DNA from: Mesocentrotus franciscanus
Lineage: Eukaryota; Echinodermata; Echinoidea; Camarodonta; Strongylocentrotidae
Reading direction: 5' to 3'
NCBI GenBank assembly: GCA_037976565.1
Contig: CP137685.1
Location: 27,710,827-27,774,826, forward strand
DNA: 64,000 nt
The position numbers were made by a program, and so were the translations under genes. Of the stretch, positions 12,346-25,595 are shown piece by piece. How positions within the stretch are numbered: the first letter of the stretch is position 1; every line of letters begins with the position of its first letter. The notes under the pieces were generated by a model. That model searched no databases. It was not told the origin of the DNA and saw nothing but the letters and a program-made list of their open reading frames with translations.

Positions 12346-14002
12346 AGGCCTAATATTTGGCACAAAGGTTAGATTGAAATACAGTACCGGTACATGTATC
12401 GTGTATTATAAAATGAAACCATACTCAACAGGACTGAACTGTGTTCATCACAAACAGGACACAAATTAACATGTACCAGTAAATTATGACAGGTAGGTTG
12501 GAAGCAAGTAATTTTAAGGTCAGGAGTAGTCAAAATGAACTACGGAGCACAATTACATCTTGTATATTAAACATACATGTACATGTACTTAGCATGTGGG
12601 AATCATGACAGGAAGTATCGCAATTTCTCTGGCATTTTTTCCAAAATGACTTGCGTTTTAAAGAAAATTATAGTCGACATCTTGGTCCTGAGACTGACAA
12701 ATGTTTGAAACACTGCAAATGGTTTTAATCCCATGTTCAAGCTCATGATTTGTGCATAATAAAAGCCTGCTCTGACTTTATTCAAGAACTTTAACCTGTA
12801 GGCTCCTAACCGCCAAAAATTCACTGGCATTATCTCTCTTCTTTTTTCTATAAAGATACTATGTCCCTTTTGCAGCCAACATCAAATTCTGTAGAACTTT
12901 GCAGGAATTATGAATATGTCATGTATGTCCTATCTGTGAAATTTAAACATTAGCAGTGTCCTAATATTCAAATTATGCAAGGAAACCCGTTTACTTTTAC
13001 TTCACTGTCAGACACTATTGAGTGACTGACTGACATCCTTTTCTTTGGTAATAACATACATAAAATGAGCTGTAAAGGTACATGAGCATTTGTCTACATC
13101 AATAACCCACTTCTTGTAATGGCCAAAATTAAACTGATTGAATCTTTGCGCAGCACAAAACGTACGACCATTCGGTACAATGGTCTGAAAATCAGACTAT
13201 TACTTAGGTGATTGCAATCACTTAAGTCGATTCGACAACTAATAGTCGTTATTTTCCCACTTAAAGACATTTTCAAGCCCTTTTTTTGAGGGAAGTTCTC
13301 AATTAGTATTGTCTTTCAAATGCCGTTGGAATTTAACCTTTTCTTTTTTTTGGCCTGCAAATGGGACATAGTACCTTTAAAGGGGAGCATTTTTTAGTGT
13401 TTTTTCTATAACTAGAGATCCCAAATGATGTTCTTACTCTAGTAAAGCCCACTAAAATATCATGATATGGTAAGAGCAATAAATAAAATTTCATTCAGAG
13501 AAGTCACCTATTCTCTTCATTTGCTCTGTTGTTAGATTTGCAACTTATTCACGGTTTTGAGCCTTTGAAATCATTTAGGCGTAAATTCACAAAGGAGGTC
13601 ATCTTAAAGGTAAAGTCTGCCTCGTGTCCATAGTGGAGGTCTTACATCATGGTTTAAATTTGACCCTTCACAGGCTTTGATTAATTAATGGAACACATAG
13701 TGGAATGCCATGTTCAAATTTTGTCACACTTACAGCGTAGGTGTATAAAACATACTCCAAACAATGTGGAAGTCTGAGGTTTCATCCATTGTGAGTGAAC
13801 GGTTAAACATCCTTTTTGAATTCGGTCCTTAGTGAATTATGCCAATGTTATTCATTGATTTAATAAAATATAAAACATTTTTTACAGCTGCATAGATGCA
13901 AAAAAATGTCCCCTTGATTGAGAAATACAATTCAGTTTTCCATTGTGCTGAGGGCCCGAGGTATTCATCTTAGGAGTTGGAAAGAAGTAGAAGACAAAGG
14001 GA

Positions 14003-17000
14003 TCAAGTTGCGATGCCCTCCTCTTCCATTTTCCTCTTCCATTCCTCCATCTCCTCTCTGTATGTCTCCATCAGCAGGGATGCTTCCTCATGGTATTGCT
14101 GATGTAGGATGGAGGGAACGAGAGATTGGTGAGAAAGGATGGAAAATAAAAAAAATATCAATGAGCAGGGATTTAGAAAGAGATACAGCATTAGGTTTGG
14201 AGAAAAAAGAGAGTAAGAATGAGACAGAGATAGAAAATCAGAGGGGTGAATAAAAGAGTTAAGTGAGCAATCAAAATGGAAAGAAGGGGAGAAGGGCAAA
14301 GAGAGAAAGACAGCAAGAGGGGGTGTAAAAAAGGCTCAGGTTTGCATGAAACAGACCATGTAGCCCTTCAAGCTAACCATGTGTTTGTGTTTTGTAGTAC
14401 ATTTACTGCAGGTCTTTAGAACAAACTTAGGGGAAGTGAGAATGAAGCTCCCATAGAATTAAACAAAACTGAGGGTTGGTCATGCATGTACATATGATTT
14501 GCTCAGCTGCAAAAATATATGAAAAATGAGTTCTTAAAGCTAAAGATGGTTGTTTAACTCTATGTGTACAAGACAATATCCAATACCTTCAAAAGTCCCT
14601 TTGGTTTGATTTAACCCTAAAGTAGGTACTGCATCAACTACTTGCATTGTCAATTATTTGACATTCATAACATGTCAAACATTCCAAGATTGCAACTCAC
14701 CTGTTTTTCATGGTCTGGCAATGAATGCCATATTGATGCTGCTCCCTTGAATTGAGCCTATAGAAAAATTAAAAATATTTTCGAAATTTAGTTTGACTGA
14801 GGCCACCTTTACTTTTCCTTCACTGGTTAATCAGACACCAGTCATAAAATATTGTTATCAACTATAAAATTTAATACATGTATTTTCTTTCAAATTCATA
14901 TAGAGATCTATAGTTTCATGTAGCAGTATCTATTTACTAGTCATACAAGAAATGCCAAAGATAAACCTGAGAAAAGAAAACCAATGTAGTATTAGTTCAT
15001 TGGTAAAGTTATCAGAAAGGTAGAACTGGGCAACAAAATATATCAGCAGCGAGTTATGTTTGTAATAATAATAATAATGATAATATTCTGGTATACATAT
15101 CGTGCTTCATACATCTATGATATCTCTAAGCGCTATACAGAAATACTATCACCCCAGTCATCGGATTCAGGCTTGCCTGCCCATAATGTACGCACATTCT
15201 CAACTCCCTGGGGAGCATTCCAACCAAGTACCATTTTACAGATGCACACAATGCTGCCCAAATTAGAATGACTTTTGCATCTTAATGGGTACCCATTTGA
15301 CACCAAGGTTGAAAGAAGCAATGAAGATAAAATGCCTTGCTCTTGGAGATACATGTAAGGATCAAACCCACGACCTTTGAATCTCCACTTGATTCTCTAA
15401 AGCACTTGACTAGGACACCTCTACAAAAGCTCACCTTTACTTCTTCTCTTGTTCTCCCGCCGGCAGCCTGCTGGTTGAAATGAGCTTTGATAAAGAGAGA
15501 GTATCCAGTTGGCGGCCTTTTAGGTTTGTTCAATTTCTTCATTTCCTAGAAGTAAGAAACAATAATAATCACAATAATGGTGGCTTCTAAAATAGCTCTC
15601 ATTTCCATCATGTCCTGACACTCCTGGCACTCCAGTGTGATTACCCATTTACCCCGGTCGGGTCATATCCGAGGGGCCATTTACACCTGCGGGTGGACAG
15701 TGGCAAATGGGGATTACCACCTTGCAAAAAGGAGTCAAATTTCCAAACTATTCATTGAATGTCAAGTGAATGAACCACTATACCACAACTTTCTTTCTGA
15801 GGAGGTTTAGCCATACTGATGATACAGTCAGGTCTCTGTCTTCGCCTACAAATCTACTCTGACTGAATCACAATTAGGGATAAACTTTAAAGTCACTATC
15901 TAACTGGTGTGATAGTGATTACCGTAGTGACTTAAAAGGTTGTCCCCAGACATAAATGGTTAGATGTGATTGACACACATTAGTAAAAAAAAAAAAAAAA
16001 ATCATTCTCCACTCCGCGCATTCTTCTTTATGGCCAAGGCTAGCATATCAAGTGAGAGTGACGTCATGAAATGATGAGATTTTCAGAAGTAAGCGGGAAC
16101 ACAATCACACCTCTGCCATGGTATCACGGGGGTAACTTGAACTAATAACATGGCTGTCTGCAAAATAAACTGCAAGGCAGTCACTTGGCTGGCCGAACAA
16201 GAAACTGATCTCCATAATGAAGCAGGGAAACAGTAGAAATAAACATCACAGCTACAATGAATAATTCAATGGCTGCTCTTCTAGTAGGAATATGTTTAAT
16301 CACATGGAGTGGTTTTGATCTATTAAAATAAATTTTCTTTGTGTGATATAATACAATCTAGGTGTTCTTACTGATTTGTGTCTGCGTTTTGCCTTCATTT
16401 CTCGTTTTTTCTTTCCACTTCTGTCCTAGAATCCAGCTGCTCGTCTGTTAGTCGTGATCTGTATTCCTCCATCTCCTCCACATATTTCTCTCTTCTGGAC
16501 TCAAAGTCTAACCTATAAACCTGACAGAAAAAGAAAAAAAATATATACAACATATTGAATACAACTGAATGAAATAGGATTTCATAGGAAAGCATTTCGT
16601 CGCCCGGCTGGCAGAAGGGTGTTAGCGCGCGAGCGACTCAAAAACTACTTTTTGAATTATTTGCATTTAAAGATTTGTTTTATATTTAAACTGCTTCCAT
16701 CCTGAAAATTGGTTTAAAACTTAAAAGACTAATAGAAATGTTATAGTAGAACACGGCCACGATTTTTTTGTGGAAATAAGTCAGTTTTATAAAAGTTTGA
16801 GGCGATTTAGTGCTAACGCCCTTCTGTTTAGCGCTTCATTTTTTACCTGAAATTCGAGTTAACGCCCTTCTGCCAGCCAGGCGACGATTTGTGTAATGTT
16901 TCTTTTTCTGGTAAACATACCACCCACTGCCTGCTAGAAGGCTTTTACTGCCATTGATAATACATAGCTGTTAGCCTGTTATGACCTTCTTTCCGGCAGC

Positions 17001-19777
17001 CTATGATAAATCTGTTACATATAGTGTATATTGTACATAAAGGGATGGAATTTATAACTTAACACTTTGATAATTAGGATATTTTAGCTAGTAGCTGAAG
17101 AAATCATAATAAATACTTATCCTTATATCTTCAAAAATATACACATCACACAATGGCAGTTCAATTCAAACTTGCTCATTAATTTTCAACTCATTTAGTT
17201 GATATGTTCACCCTATATGACCTCTGGCATTTGACCTAATGACCACAAAACCGAACCCTAACTAATCCACAAGCAATACCTCTTTCTCATCTTCAGACAA
17301 GTCTCTCCACAATGCCGCTACCTTCTTTGCTACATCAGTTACACTGAGATCTGAAACAAAATGGAAAGTTAGATTACAATCTTCAAAAGTTGCAGTGAAA
17401 ATCAGAGTTGATCCTTCATTTCAATGATAACACACTTATAGCTCTGGCTCTAAAGCTACAAGTGATTTTTCACACATAATTACATTTTTTAGCAAGTTCT
17501 CATACATCCATGTACAAAGCCTAAGAAATTATGGTGTCAGAACAATGGGTCTTCATATTGAAAATGGACTGGATATATTCATTATTAATCAACAAAATTA
17601 TCTGTGATAGCAAATGTTCTAACCCATCGAATTTTGTCCTGACATTTCCATCAGATCCTGAATCACAACAAGGACCCTTTCAATCAAGTTTGTTGAAATT
17701 GTTATTACCTAACCACTGTTGAGTCAATCGTTTCTAGGATATAGATGGATTGGATTCCTTTATAGTCTCATCATTACCACAAACGTCTGCTATGCAGGGC
17801 TGATGCTAGAGATGTCAAGATAACCCCATTCAAAGTCATATGTTGAATCTTCTAAGACTGGTCACCGAATCCCCAAAATTTATAACAACTTTTTGGTGGG
17901 AGGGGAGAAGGGAGAGATTGGAAAATTTTGAGGCCAGATTGTTAGTCAACTTGTTCTTATACCCCCCATTAAAACTGGGCTAACTACTCCCCTCTGTCCC
18001 AGCCCTCCAGGATCAGGAGAACCCTGTTCTACATCTCCTACAAAATGGAAGAATGGCAAGGAATACAGACATAATACTACAGCTTTAGATCTTGCGCTTA
18101 TCAGGGTAAATCGCAAGTATGAACGGAAAGCTGAAATCAGAAAATATTATAAGCGGAAGGTAAAAGAACAGAGCGTTTGACAATATAATGGGCTTTAGTA
18201 TGTCTGTATTCGTTGCTGTTCTTCTACATTTACAAGAGACATGATTCATACTTGGTTCCAGTGCTGCTAGTTTTGGTCTTTGCTCAGAGGTAAATTGGAA
18301 GAAGCTGGTCAGAGGTCTCTTGGGTTTGGCTGGGATGTCCTCAGAAAACTCCTTTCTATCCTGCATCCATGGTAGCTTCTGTTGACTACTGCTGCCAAGT
18401 AGACCAGGTCTAGTAGCACTGTACACAATGGATTGTATCAGAACACACAAAACTTATAGAAGCTATATGGACCCTAAGTACGGTTCAGTTCAGGCAAACT
18501 CAGAATTCGGAATTATCTTCTGATATTGGCAGTCCCTGGTCACTGCTAGCCCTACACTTCTGACTTCAGTGTTAGATTCAGATTTTGGTACACACGTACA
18601 CTACAGAAGTACAGTATCATGCATGTCTGTAAAATTTGTGGGATGAGTAGACTACACTAAAGTTGTTTTATTTGCTGAAAATAGATTTCTATCATTGTTA
18701 GCCAGTGAATGCTGAAATCTATTCTTCTTCTGGTTTCAGAATCAGAAGACTACCAAATTTGCCCAAATTGAGTTCATTGAAATGCTGCAAAACCAGACAA
18801 ATGCTACTAAGTTCGGTAATTCTACAATTTCTGCCCAGATTGGTCAAAACTTCCAGAACATCCTAAAAATGCTCTAAATAAGACTAAAAAAGATACTAAA
18901 AATGATCAAAAATACCTTCTTGATGCAGAATAACTAGTCCAAGGTCAACATTGAAGCTCATTTGGTCCAATATTAGGCCCCCCCCCCAAAAAAAAAAAGA
19001 TGTTGTATTGCCCTGTAGCTTTTTTTGTTTAGGTGCCAAAACATGGGTCGGTCAGTCAGAAATCTTTCCCCCCTCCCTCTTTGGGATGATATTTCTAAGT
19101 TTTGAATGCTTTAATACATATTTTTTCATTCATTAAACATTTTTTTCCTAAAAAACGGATCTATGCATTGTCCTGAAAAAAACGACTAAATTTCGACCAA
19201 TTGAGCTTCAAATGTTGACCTTTAATTTAGACTAGTTATTCTGCATCAACTTATCGAGAAGGTATTTGTGATCATTTTTACTAGACCTATTTAGTAAGCC
19301 TGTCTTTTTTTAATATTATTTTTTACTTTTTTAGTCTTATACTAATTCTCATTTACACTAATTAGACCTAGATCTAGGCCTGGCTACAGCATTTTTAGGA
19401 TGTTCTGGAGCTGGAAGTTTCGACTAATCTGGGCAGATAATCATATTGTAGAATTACCCTGAGTTCTATTCTATACCTTACCCCAACCATGACTAACAGT
19501 TGGACTAACGAGTTTTTTTTTCAGATTCAGTATGGGGGAGGAGGCCGGGGGGAATCGGGATACAATTATCTTTCAAAATCAAATGGGCCCTATCTCAAAG
19601 TTTTCAATAGGTGGGACTGTTAAGAAAAAATGGTCTTCAGTTTTCATTCATTTCAGCACATTTCTTTTTATCCCTGAACCGAAAATTCTATAAAAAGAAT
19701 TCTTAATATCACCTGATGCTCCAAATCCTACAGTTCTGAGAGAAAATACGGGAAAACGCCCCTAAACTTGCAGCCAT
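14003..19777 (-). CDS. TFAM: Mitochondrial transcription factor A (TFAM), two HMG boxes; one apparent frameshift in exon 4
   Basis: Minus-strand exons in order: 19777-19713, 18418-18252, 17350-17280, 16520-16372, 15545-15435, 14757-14701, 14098-14003 (TGA). All introns are GT-AG. Exon 1 encodes MAASLGAFSRIFSQNCR, a basic, amphipathic presequence of mitochondrial type. HMG box A runs from PAKPKRPLTSFFQFTSEQRP (exon 2) through VAALWRDLSEDEKE (exon 3) to EEMEEYRSRL (exon 4). A basic linker (KKKREMKAKRRHK) follows. Box B begins NKPKRPPTGYSLF (exon 5), continues IWHSLPDHEKQ (exon 6) and ends EEMEEWKRKMEEEG (exon 7). The expected product is about 238 residues, against 246 in human. Family role: packages and bends mitochondrial DNA and supports transcription initiation in the matrix. 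In exon 4 the frame that enters from exon 3 reaches TGA at 16395-16397, while the linker frame that joins exon 5 is offset by one base; an A6 run at 16405-16410 is the natural site. This may be an assembly error, an allele or a real lesion. Confidence 0.88.
15063..15424 (-). mobile_element. tRNA-derived SINE, minus strand, next to a TFAM splice donor
   Basis: Same family as the copy at 9238. On the minus strand it starts at 15424 (GTAGAGGTGTCCTAGTC) with B-box-like GGTCGTGGGTTTGATCC and ends in an ATT-repeat tail near 15063. Its 5' end lies 10 bp inside the intron that follows TFAM exon 15545-15435. Confidence 0.7.
16598..16886. mobile_element. MITE-like element, copy 1, in TFAM intron
   Basis: 289 bp with terminal inverted repeats of about 28 bp starting CGTCGCCCGGCTGGCAGAAG. 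Flanked on both sides by ATTT (16594-16597 and 16887-16890). A second copy lies at 26850-27132. Confidence 0.75.
18815..19458. mobile_element. Fold-back element with long inverted arms, TFAM intron 1
   Basis: Left arm 18815-18965 and right arm 19198-19458 are inverted copies with indels: GGTAATTCTACAA, CTGCCCAGATT, CAGAACATCCTAAAAATGCT, TGCAGAATAACTAGTC and GAAGCTCATTTGGTC all recur in reverse complement. The centre contains a C9A10-type tract. Confidence 0.65.
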
Positions 19778-21010
19778 TTTTCAGTTTTGAACCAGTTCGC
19801 GCCACGGGAAATAAGCAGACAAGTTTTCATTTAGTTAAATTATCATCTTACGGTGTTGTGAGCGAGAAAATCAGAAAAAGAAAAAAATTGCGTAAACTAG
19901 TATGGTGGGCGACTGTTTTTTTCTTTCTTTTTCGTATGAGCAAACAAACTTTCTTTAAAAGTGTTGTTTCAACATGAGATGAGCAGGAATGATTTGTCTG
20001 AAATATCTTAAGTTTTATAGCTGATCTCTGAAACATATGACTCCAGTTGCAATGCAGTGAATTTTTTTTAATCTTCTTCTTTTCTGATAAAGCACTGCCT
20101 CAGATCCTGAAGCAGAGCTACTTTCTAACATAGAGATATATTCTATAGTGCAGACTTACAGCTCTAAAAACAATCCAAAGGATGAGTTGTAAAATGTCAG
20201 CTGTTTTCATTGATTTTATTTCTTTTTATCAATTATTCAAAACTTGAACAAGACATACATAAAGAAAGTTTTAGGAAACATTTCCGTGTGAAGTGAAGAA
20301 AAACGTAGGAAGATCTGGTAGAAGTTTTGTAAAAAAAATTCTTCAAGCCCACCCCCTCCCCCCTCCTGCCAATTTTTCTTGATCATGAGTTAAATTAAAT
20401 AAGGCACACATAGAAAATGAAAGCAGGAACCCCCCCCCCCATGCCCCAGTGATCCCACTTCATTGTATTCCATTGTTTTTAGCTTTAATATAGCAAAGGC
20501 CTAATTCCATTGGTCCCAATGAGTTTGTTATAACAAGGTTCTATTACATTTCAATTCAAAGAACTACCAACTTGCAACCTCAAATTCACACAATTATTCA
20601 CACTGGCATACACCTCCACTAAGACAGAATAACAAAATCATGCAACTGTTTGAAAATGATTTCTTCACATCTTTAATACTTAGATTACTCAAAATTAGAA
20701 ATTTCATTTACACAAAATAAATTCATAATTTTTGCTAGTAATGCACTATGGTAATACTGTAATCCGATGATTCTAATGATTACAAAAATATATATAAAAT
20801 TATACAATATTCAACAAGGTTTTAACAATAATATTAATATCTCCATAATATACCACAATTAAAGCTCAATACCAGGTATATGTAAAGCAAAGGAAAATAC
20901 AAATATACACAAAAACGAACATACTTTTTCAAAGCAGTGTTAAACTGTTAATAATACAGAATGGAAAAGAATACATACACAGACCAATATGCACACTATA
21001 GGAACACTAC

Positions 21011-21341
21011 TGGGGGTGTTTCACAAAGATCCTAAGTTGAATTTAACTCTAAGTTGAATTTAACTCTAAGTTGGACTTAACAATTATGGAAAGCCGTTAG
21101 CATCTTTGAAAATATTTTGTAAAAGTCATTTTAAAAGGCATAAAATGTTGACTCAAATTATTCATATTTTCTATTATCATGGGAGATTTCATGTTCTTGA
21201 TGTGGAATTTATAAAAAGTCTAAAATACTTGAATTTTTGCTTTTGAATATATCTTATTTTAAGGCTACAAATGGCTCTCCATAATGTTTAAGTCCAACTT
21301 AGAGTTAAGTTCGACTTAAAATCTTTGTGAAACACCCCCCT
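21011..21341. mobile_element. MITE-like inverted-repeat element
   Basis: Ends are TGGGGGTGTTTCACAAAGAT and ATCTTTGTGAAACACCCCCC. Just inside, AAGTTGAATTTAACTCT is repeated in tandem and mirrored by AGAGTTAAGTTCGACTT at the other end. Confidence 0.7.
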
Positions 21342-21366
21342 GGACAAGTAGCAATTCTACAGCTCA

Positions 21367-21423
21367 GAGCCAGAAGGGCATTTACTCTGTTTCAAAGTAT
21401 ATGAGTTAATGCCCTTCTGGCTC
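21367..21423. repeat. Short hairpin GAGCCAGAAGGGC...GCCCTTCTGGCTC
   Basis: Arms of about 20 bp. The core CAGAAGGGC recalls the TIR core of the MITE pair at 16598 and 26850; a half-copy (GTGCCCTTCTGGCTC) occurs at 60306-60320. Confidence 0.55.
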
Positions 21424-23040
21424 CAAACGGACAATATTATATTGCTGTCTTTTGGACAGCACACATCTTCATAAGCACCAATGATATGCTGAATTATCTT
21501 GAGTTTAATCTGCATAGTTTGTGATTACAGCACTGTGATTGCATAATAGAATTTAAGTATCAATAACATCTTGCATAAAATTTGCAATACCGGTATCAGA
21601 CTTATCAAAGAAATCAAAATAACCTGTTTTTCAACCAGACCTTTTTGCATCACAGGCCTTTTGATTGAAATGCTGCATTTAGCAGGCTAGCTTTTGTCCC
21701 CTCCTGTGTATATTATCAAAACTGTGATATATTTTCACAAAGTTTCTTACTGTCTCATAGCTGCTGCCTTGAGAATTAAGTTGAGATTACTAGAGCACAG
21801 AAGGAGGCATAATGGCACTTATGTGTAGTTCTTTAAAAAGCCCTATTCAGTGCTGGATTAATCCTGTTAACCCTCTCGGATGCAAAGAACTACAATCGTC
21901 CTCAAGAGTGGACAAAAGTTAGCTTCCTAAAGACCTAAACACTAAGGCCCTTATACATGTATTCTACTACATGTACGACAACATCCCATGGAAACGTGTG
22001 TATTATAATTAGCACGCGTTTCAATGGGATATCGTAGAACTTTTACTTATATACCGGTAATGGTTTAGTAATAATGTAATAAAAACTAGCCTGAAAAACT
22101 CTCACTTTTAATTAACATAAAATAATTAAGTAGGCTTAAAGGTTACCGGTATAGTAATTTCGTTTTGAAATATTTTAAAATCAGTGTATAACTTTACAAC
22201 AGATTTTTCCAGCAAAAACAAATATATCTTGACAAAAAACATACAACATAATAAAGAATAGATGACATATGAAAGGGGAAGACAAATGAGGCATGAGGTA
22301 AATTTTCATTTAGCAGATTAAATTGCAATTGGGTGCTTAGAACGAAATTCAGGTTTACGTAAAATTGAATATGTAATATCTACCAGTAGTATCGAATACA
22401 AAAATATCAACTATCAAATTTCATATCAAATATAACATGTCAAATATGAAATATCCAAAAATCAAATCTTAAGTGTTAAATATCAATATATATATCTAGA
22501 ATGAAATATGCATATGATTTGATTTAAATTGATGGAAATATACAATGTATCAAAATATTAATGTAAACAATCTTTTTGTTCACGCTTATAGAACATGGAG
22601 TTTTAGGACAGTTAAACTGAAATTGCAGATGAAGGAAAAAGAAAATTAATGCATGTATACCGGTACATGTATGATTAGGAAAACAAATTATCTTTCAGTT
22701 ATTCAGTACAAAAAGCATCTTATAATGATATTGACATATTATGTTATTGTTTGGATTGTGACATGTTATTGTTATTATTCCCTTTTTTTGTTTTGATTTT
22801 GTCTCTTACTCCTGTTCCTGTATTTATTATTACATTTGTTATTGTATTTGTGGCCCTGCCTCTTGTCAGTCGAAGAAAAAAAAATCCTCTTCTTCTGGCA
22901 GAGGACCTGGGTAATTTAAATGTACATGTACCTTCTTTTACTTTCTTTCAAAATAAAGATGACTTATAATATATTATACCAAAGGATTTGTCTATAATAC
23001 TAATACAAGAACAATTGATATCCATGAATGGTAATATCTC

Positions 23041-23066
23041 ACATATATATATATATATATATATAC
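23041..23066. repeat. AT microsatellite
   Basis: (TA)n of about 12 units. Confidence 0.85.
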
Positions 23067-25595
23067 AGGGTGTATATATCAAATGTAAGATGTGTATTAT
23101 GTTGAAAGCACGGTGATCAGTTTCCAATATATTATTGACTCACTCACAGGAGAAAAAAAACCTTAAAAACTCTCTCACCAACAAGACTTTGTAGTGTCAA
23201 TTAAGTCTCAAATATTCAAATATATTCCCATATATACACAAAATGAGTTTAAATATAGATATTGCACCTTATCATGTCAAAACTTGAAGGGATTCCATGA
23301 GCAAAATAAATTCCATTCATCAACATTTGCAAGGTCACTGTGAATGTATAAAAATACAAAATGTGCAAAAATACATCAACATCTTTACAAACTACATGTA
23401 CATTTCCAGGATGAATCTAATAACTCTAATAACTCCATCACTCTAAATATAATACATCACTTAAAAATAGTACTTGATACATTAGTTTATTTTGCTTGAA
23501 TTCACATAAATGATAGCACTGTAGGAAAATTACTGAAGTGAATAGTACCGAAAGTGTCATTTAAAAAAGACTGACTTTTGAACCATTCATGATTTCATAC
23601 CAATTACATAATCTATATACGTAGTACAGCACTTAAAAATATAAATTTTTTAAAATAGCACTTTCTATGAACTTGGAGGCACTATGGCAGAATGTAATGA
23701 GTACTCAATATATAATACTGACAGTTATACAAGCCAAACAGTGGTACAGTGTATGTAATCAATAACTATTGAAATACTGAAAAAGTCTGAATACCTAAAA
23801 ACATAAAGAGCCAATTGATTAAGACCTGTATATCATTAACAACAACAAATGACATTGATAGAAGAAAACTCTTTGGTAAATCCTTTGAACCCTACATGAA
23901 TTCACTCATACATGTATATAATATGTTGCAGCATGTCAATTTGAATACATTAAAATGAGAAATTCACATAATTTTCATTTTCCATAATACCGCTACAAAT
24001 GTACAAAGTTAAATTTCTAGATAACTCTATTTTGAGAACAAAGGCTTTTACTAAACAGTCGGATCACAGGGCAGCCAATTGTTTATTTGATGTCTTCAAG
24101 TGGGTTATATAAGGGAATATTTAAAAATGGGTCCCTCTCGGGGTGATTTTTCTAATTTCATGCTTACAGATCTTCCAAGTAAAGAAGGCGGTCTAAAAGT
24201 GTGAAAACTAAAAAATTTATTAAAGGCATCGTTTCACAATGTTAAATCTGAGATGCATGGCCCTACGTGTTATCAGTGTCTGTGACATGGTGTAATATTG
24301 AAGCCCTAACAAACTTGGGCTTCAAAATGATCATAAAGTGCCTCAAAAAAGTAAAAATCTTTGATTGACCAGTTTTTTTATACTCATTTTCCCCAATAGA
24401 CTGTAGTGTTATAAAAACCGTTAGGAAAACAAAAAATTAAATTTGATTTCCAATCATAAATATCTTGATAATCAGACAGGCGATCGGCTCGTAAAAGTCA
24501 TGGGATTCCTGACTGCCCTAAAGGTTTACAATTATGAATGCAGCATGGGCTAAATCCAGGATTTTGTTTCAGAATCTGAGGCAATGTTACCGAGTCACTT
24601 TGATTTAAACTTCTCCCACATGAATTAAAAAAACTCAATTATTATTCTCCCAGACTCCATATTTTCATATAAATCAGCTAAATTCATGTACATGTAGGCC
24701 CGTTATTGAGACTTATACAAGACTGCAGCCATATCCGGACAACTACCCACTGGACAATTACATGTACTGTACATATACATGTACATGTACCCCCGTTCAA
24801 TTAACCCCTAAGAACCATTGGGCTAGGACAATAACCCCCAGTCCTCCACCACACTCTTTCCCCTTCCTCCGAACAGTAATTTACTCTACATGAATTCTGA
24901 AAATAAAAATGGCTTCAAGATTTAGTTTAAACATAAATCAAGTGCAACGTTCCGAAGCATTCTTGACAAACTTGCTTGTCAGTGTAAACATAGTACTGTA
25001 CTGTACTGAAACTGATGATGGATTTGCAAAGTAATTCAAAATATTTCAAAATCAGAGTTTACCCATATACATGTATATGTATAGTGGATGTACACGTATG
25101 TTAGTCTACTTATTTTGATAGAAAGACTCAATATTATTGATCCCTAATCAAATCCTCAAAACACAAGTCTCATTCCACCATGGATTCATCATTTGAGTTA
25201 TTACACGATATGCACCATTGAATCATTCAACAATAAACAAAGTAAACAATTAAACCCTGTAAGCTCTGATCAAAATCCCTCATTTAAAACTCGTTTAGAT
25301 ATGACATGGCAAAACTGCGATGGCTTTTTAAAGATGATTTGAAGTATTAAAGGTTCACATTTCTGTACCATATCTTACATGTATATCACTGTCACGTACA
25401 TGTAGCTCAGTTAATACGCCCAAGTCCTGTGTTGTGGGCAGTTGCCATTCATTAAAACATGTTTTAAAAAAACGCTGCGGCTTTTTTGCGGCAGTTTTCC
25501 GCGCCATATCTTAACAAGCCTTTAGTTGTAAAGATGGATTTGGTAATGGCATATACTTGGTATGTTACAGTTGACAATGACAATTGCAAGTGCAA

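Larger units (their letters stand above)
7055..14002. other. Convergent intergenic block between GOLT1B and TFAM
   Basis: Holds the GOLT1B 3' UTR (possible AATAAA at 8298-8303), the inverted-repeat elements at 7081 and 11990, a SINE at 9238, the CCAWTTGGTC cluster and a GA tract. The TFAM 3' UTR should enter from the right. No further gene seen. Confidence 0.5.
19778..25595. other. AT-rich intergenic block between TFAM and the sulfotransferase
   Basis: TFAM promoter at the left, sulfotransferase 3' UTR at the right. Contains the elements at 21011 and 21367, an AT microsatellite at 23041 and many TACATGTA-type palindromes. Text at 22750-22970 ending AATAAAGATGACTT looks like a retroelement 3' end. 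No gene seen. Confidence 0.45.

Noticed and set aside
22751..22969. 72-codon hydrophobic frame
   Set aside because: The text ending AATAAAGATGACTT looks like a retroelement 3' end; hydrophobicity comes from T-rich sequence.
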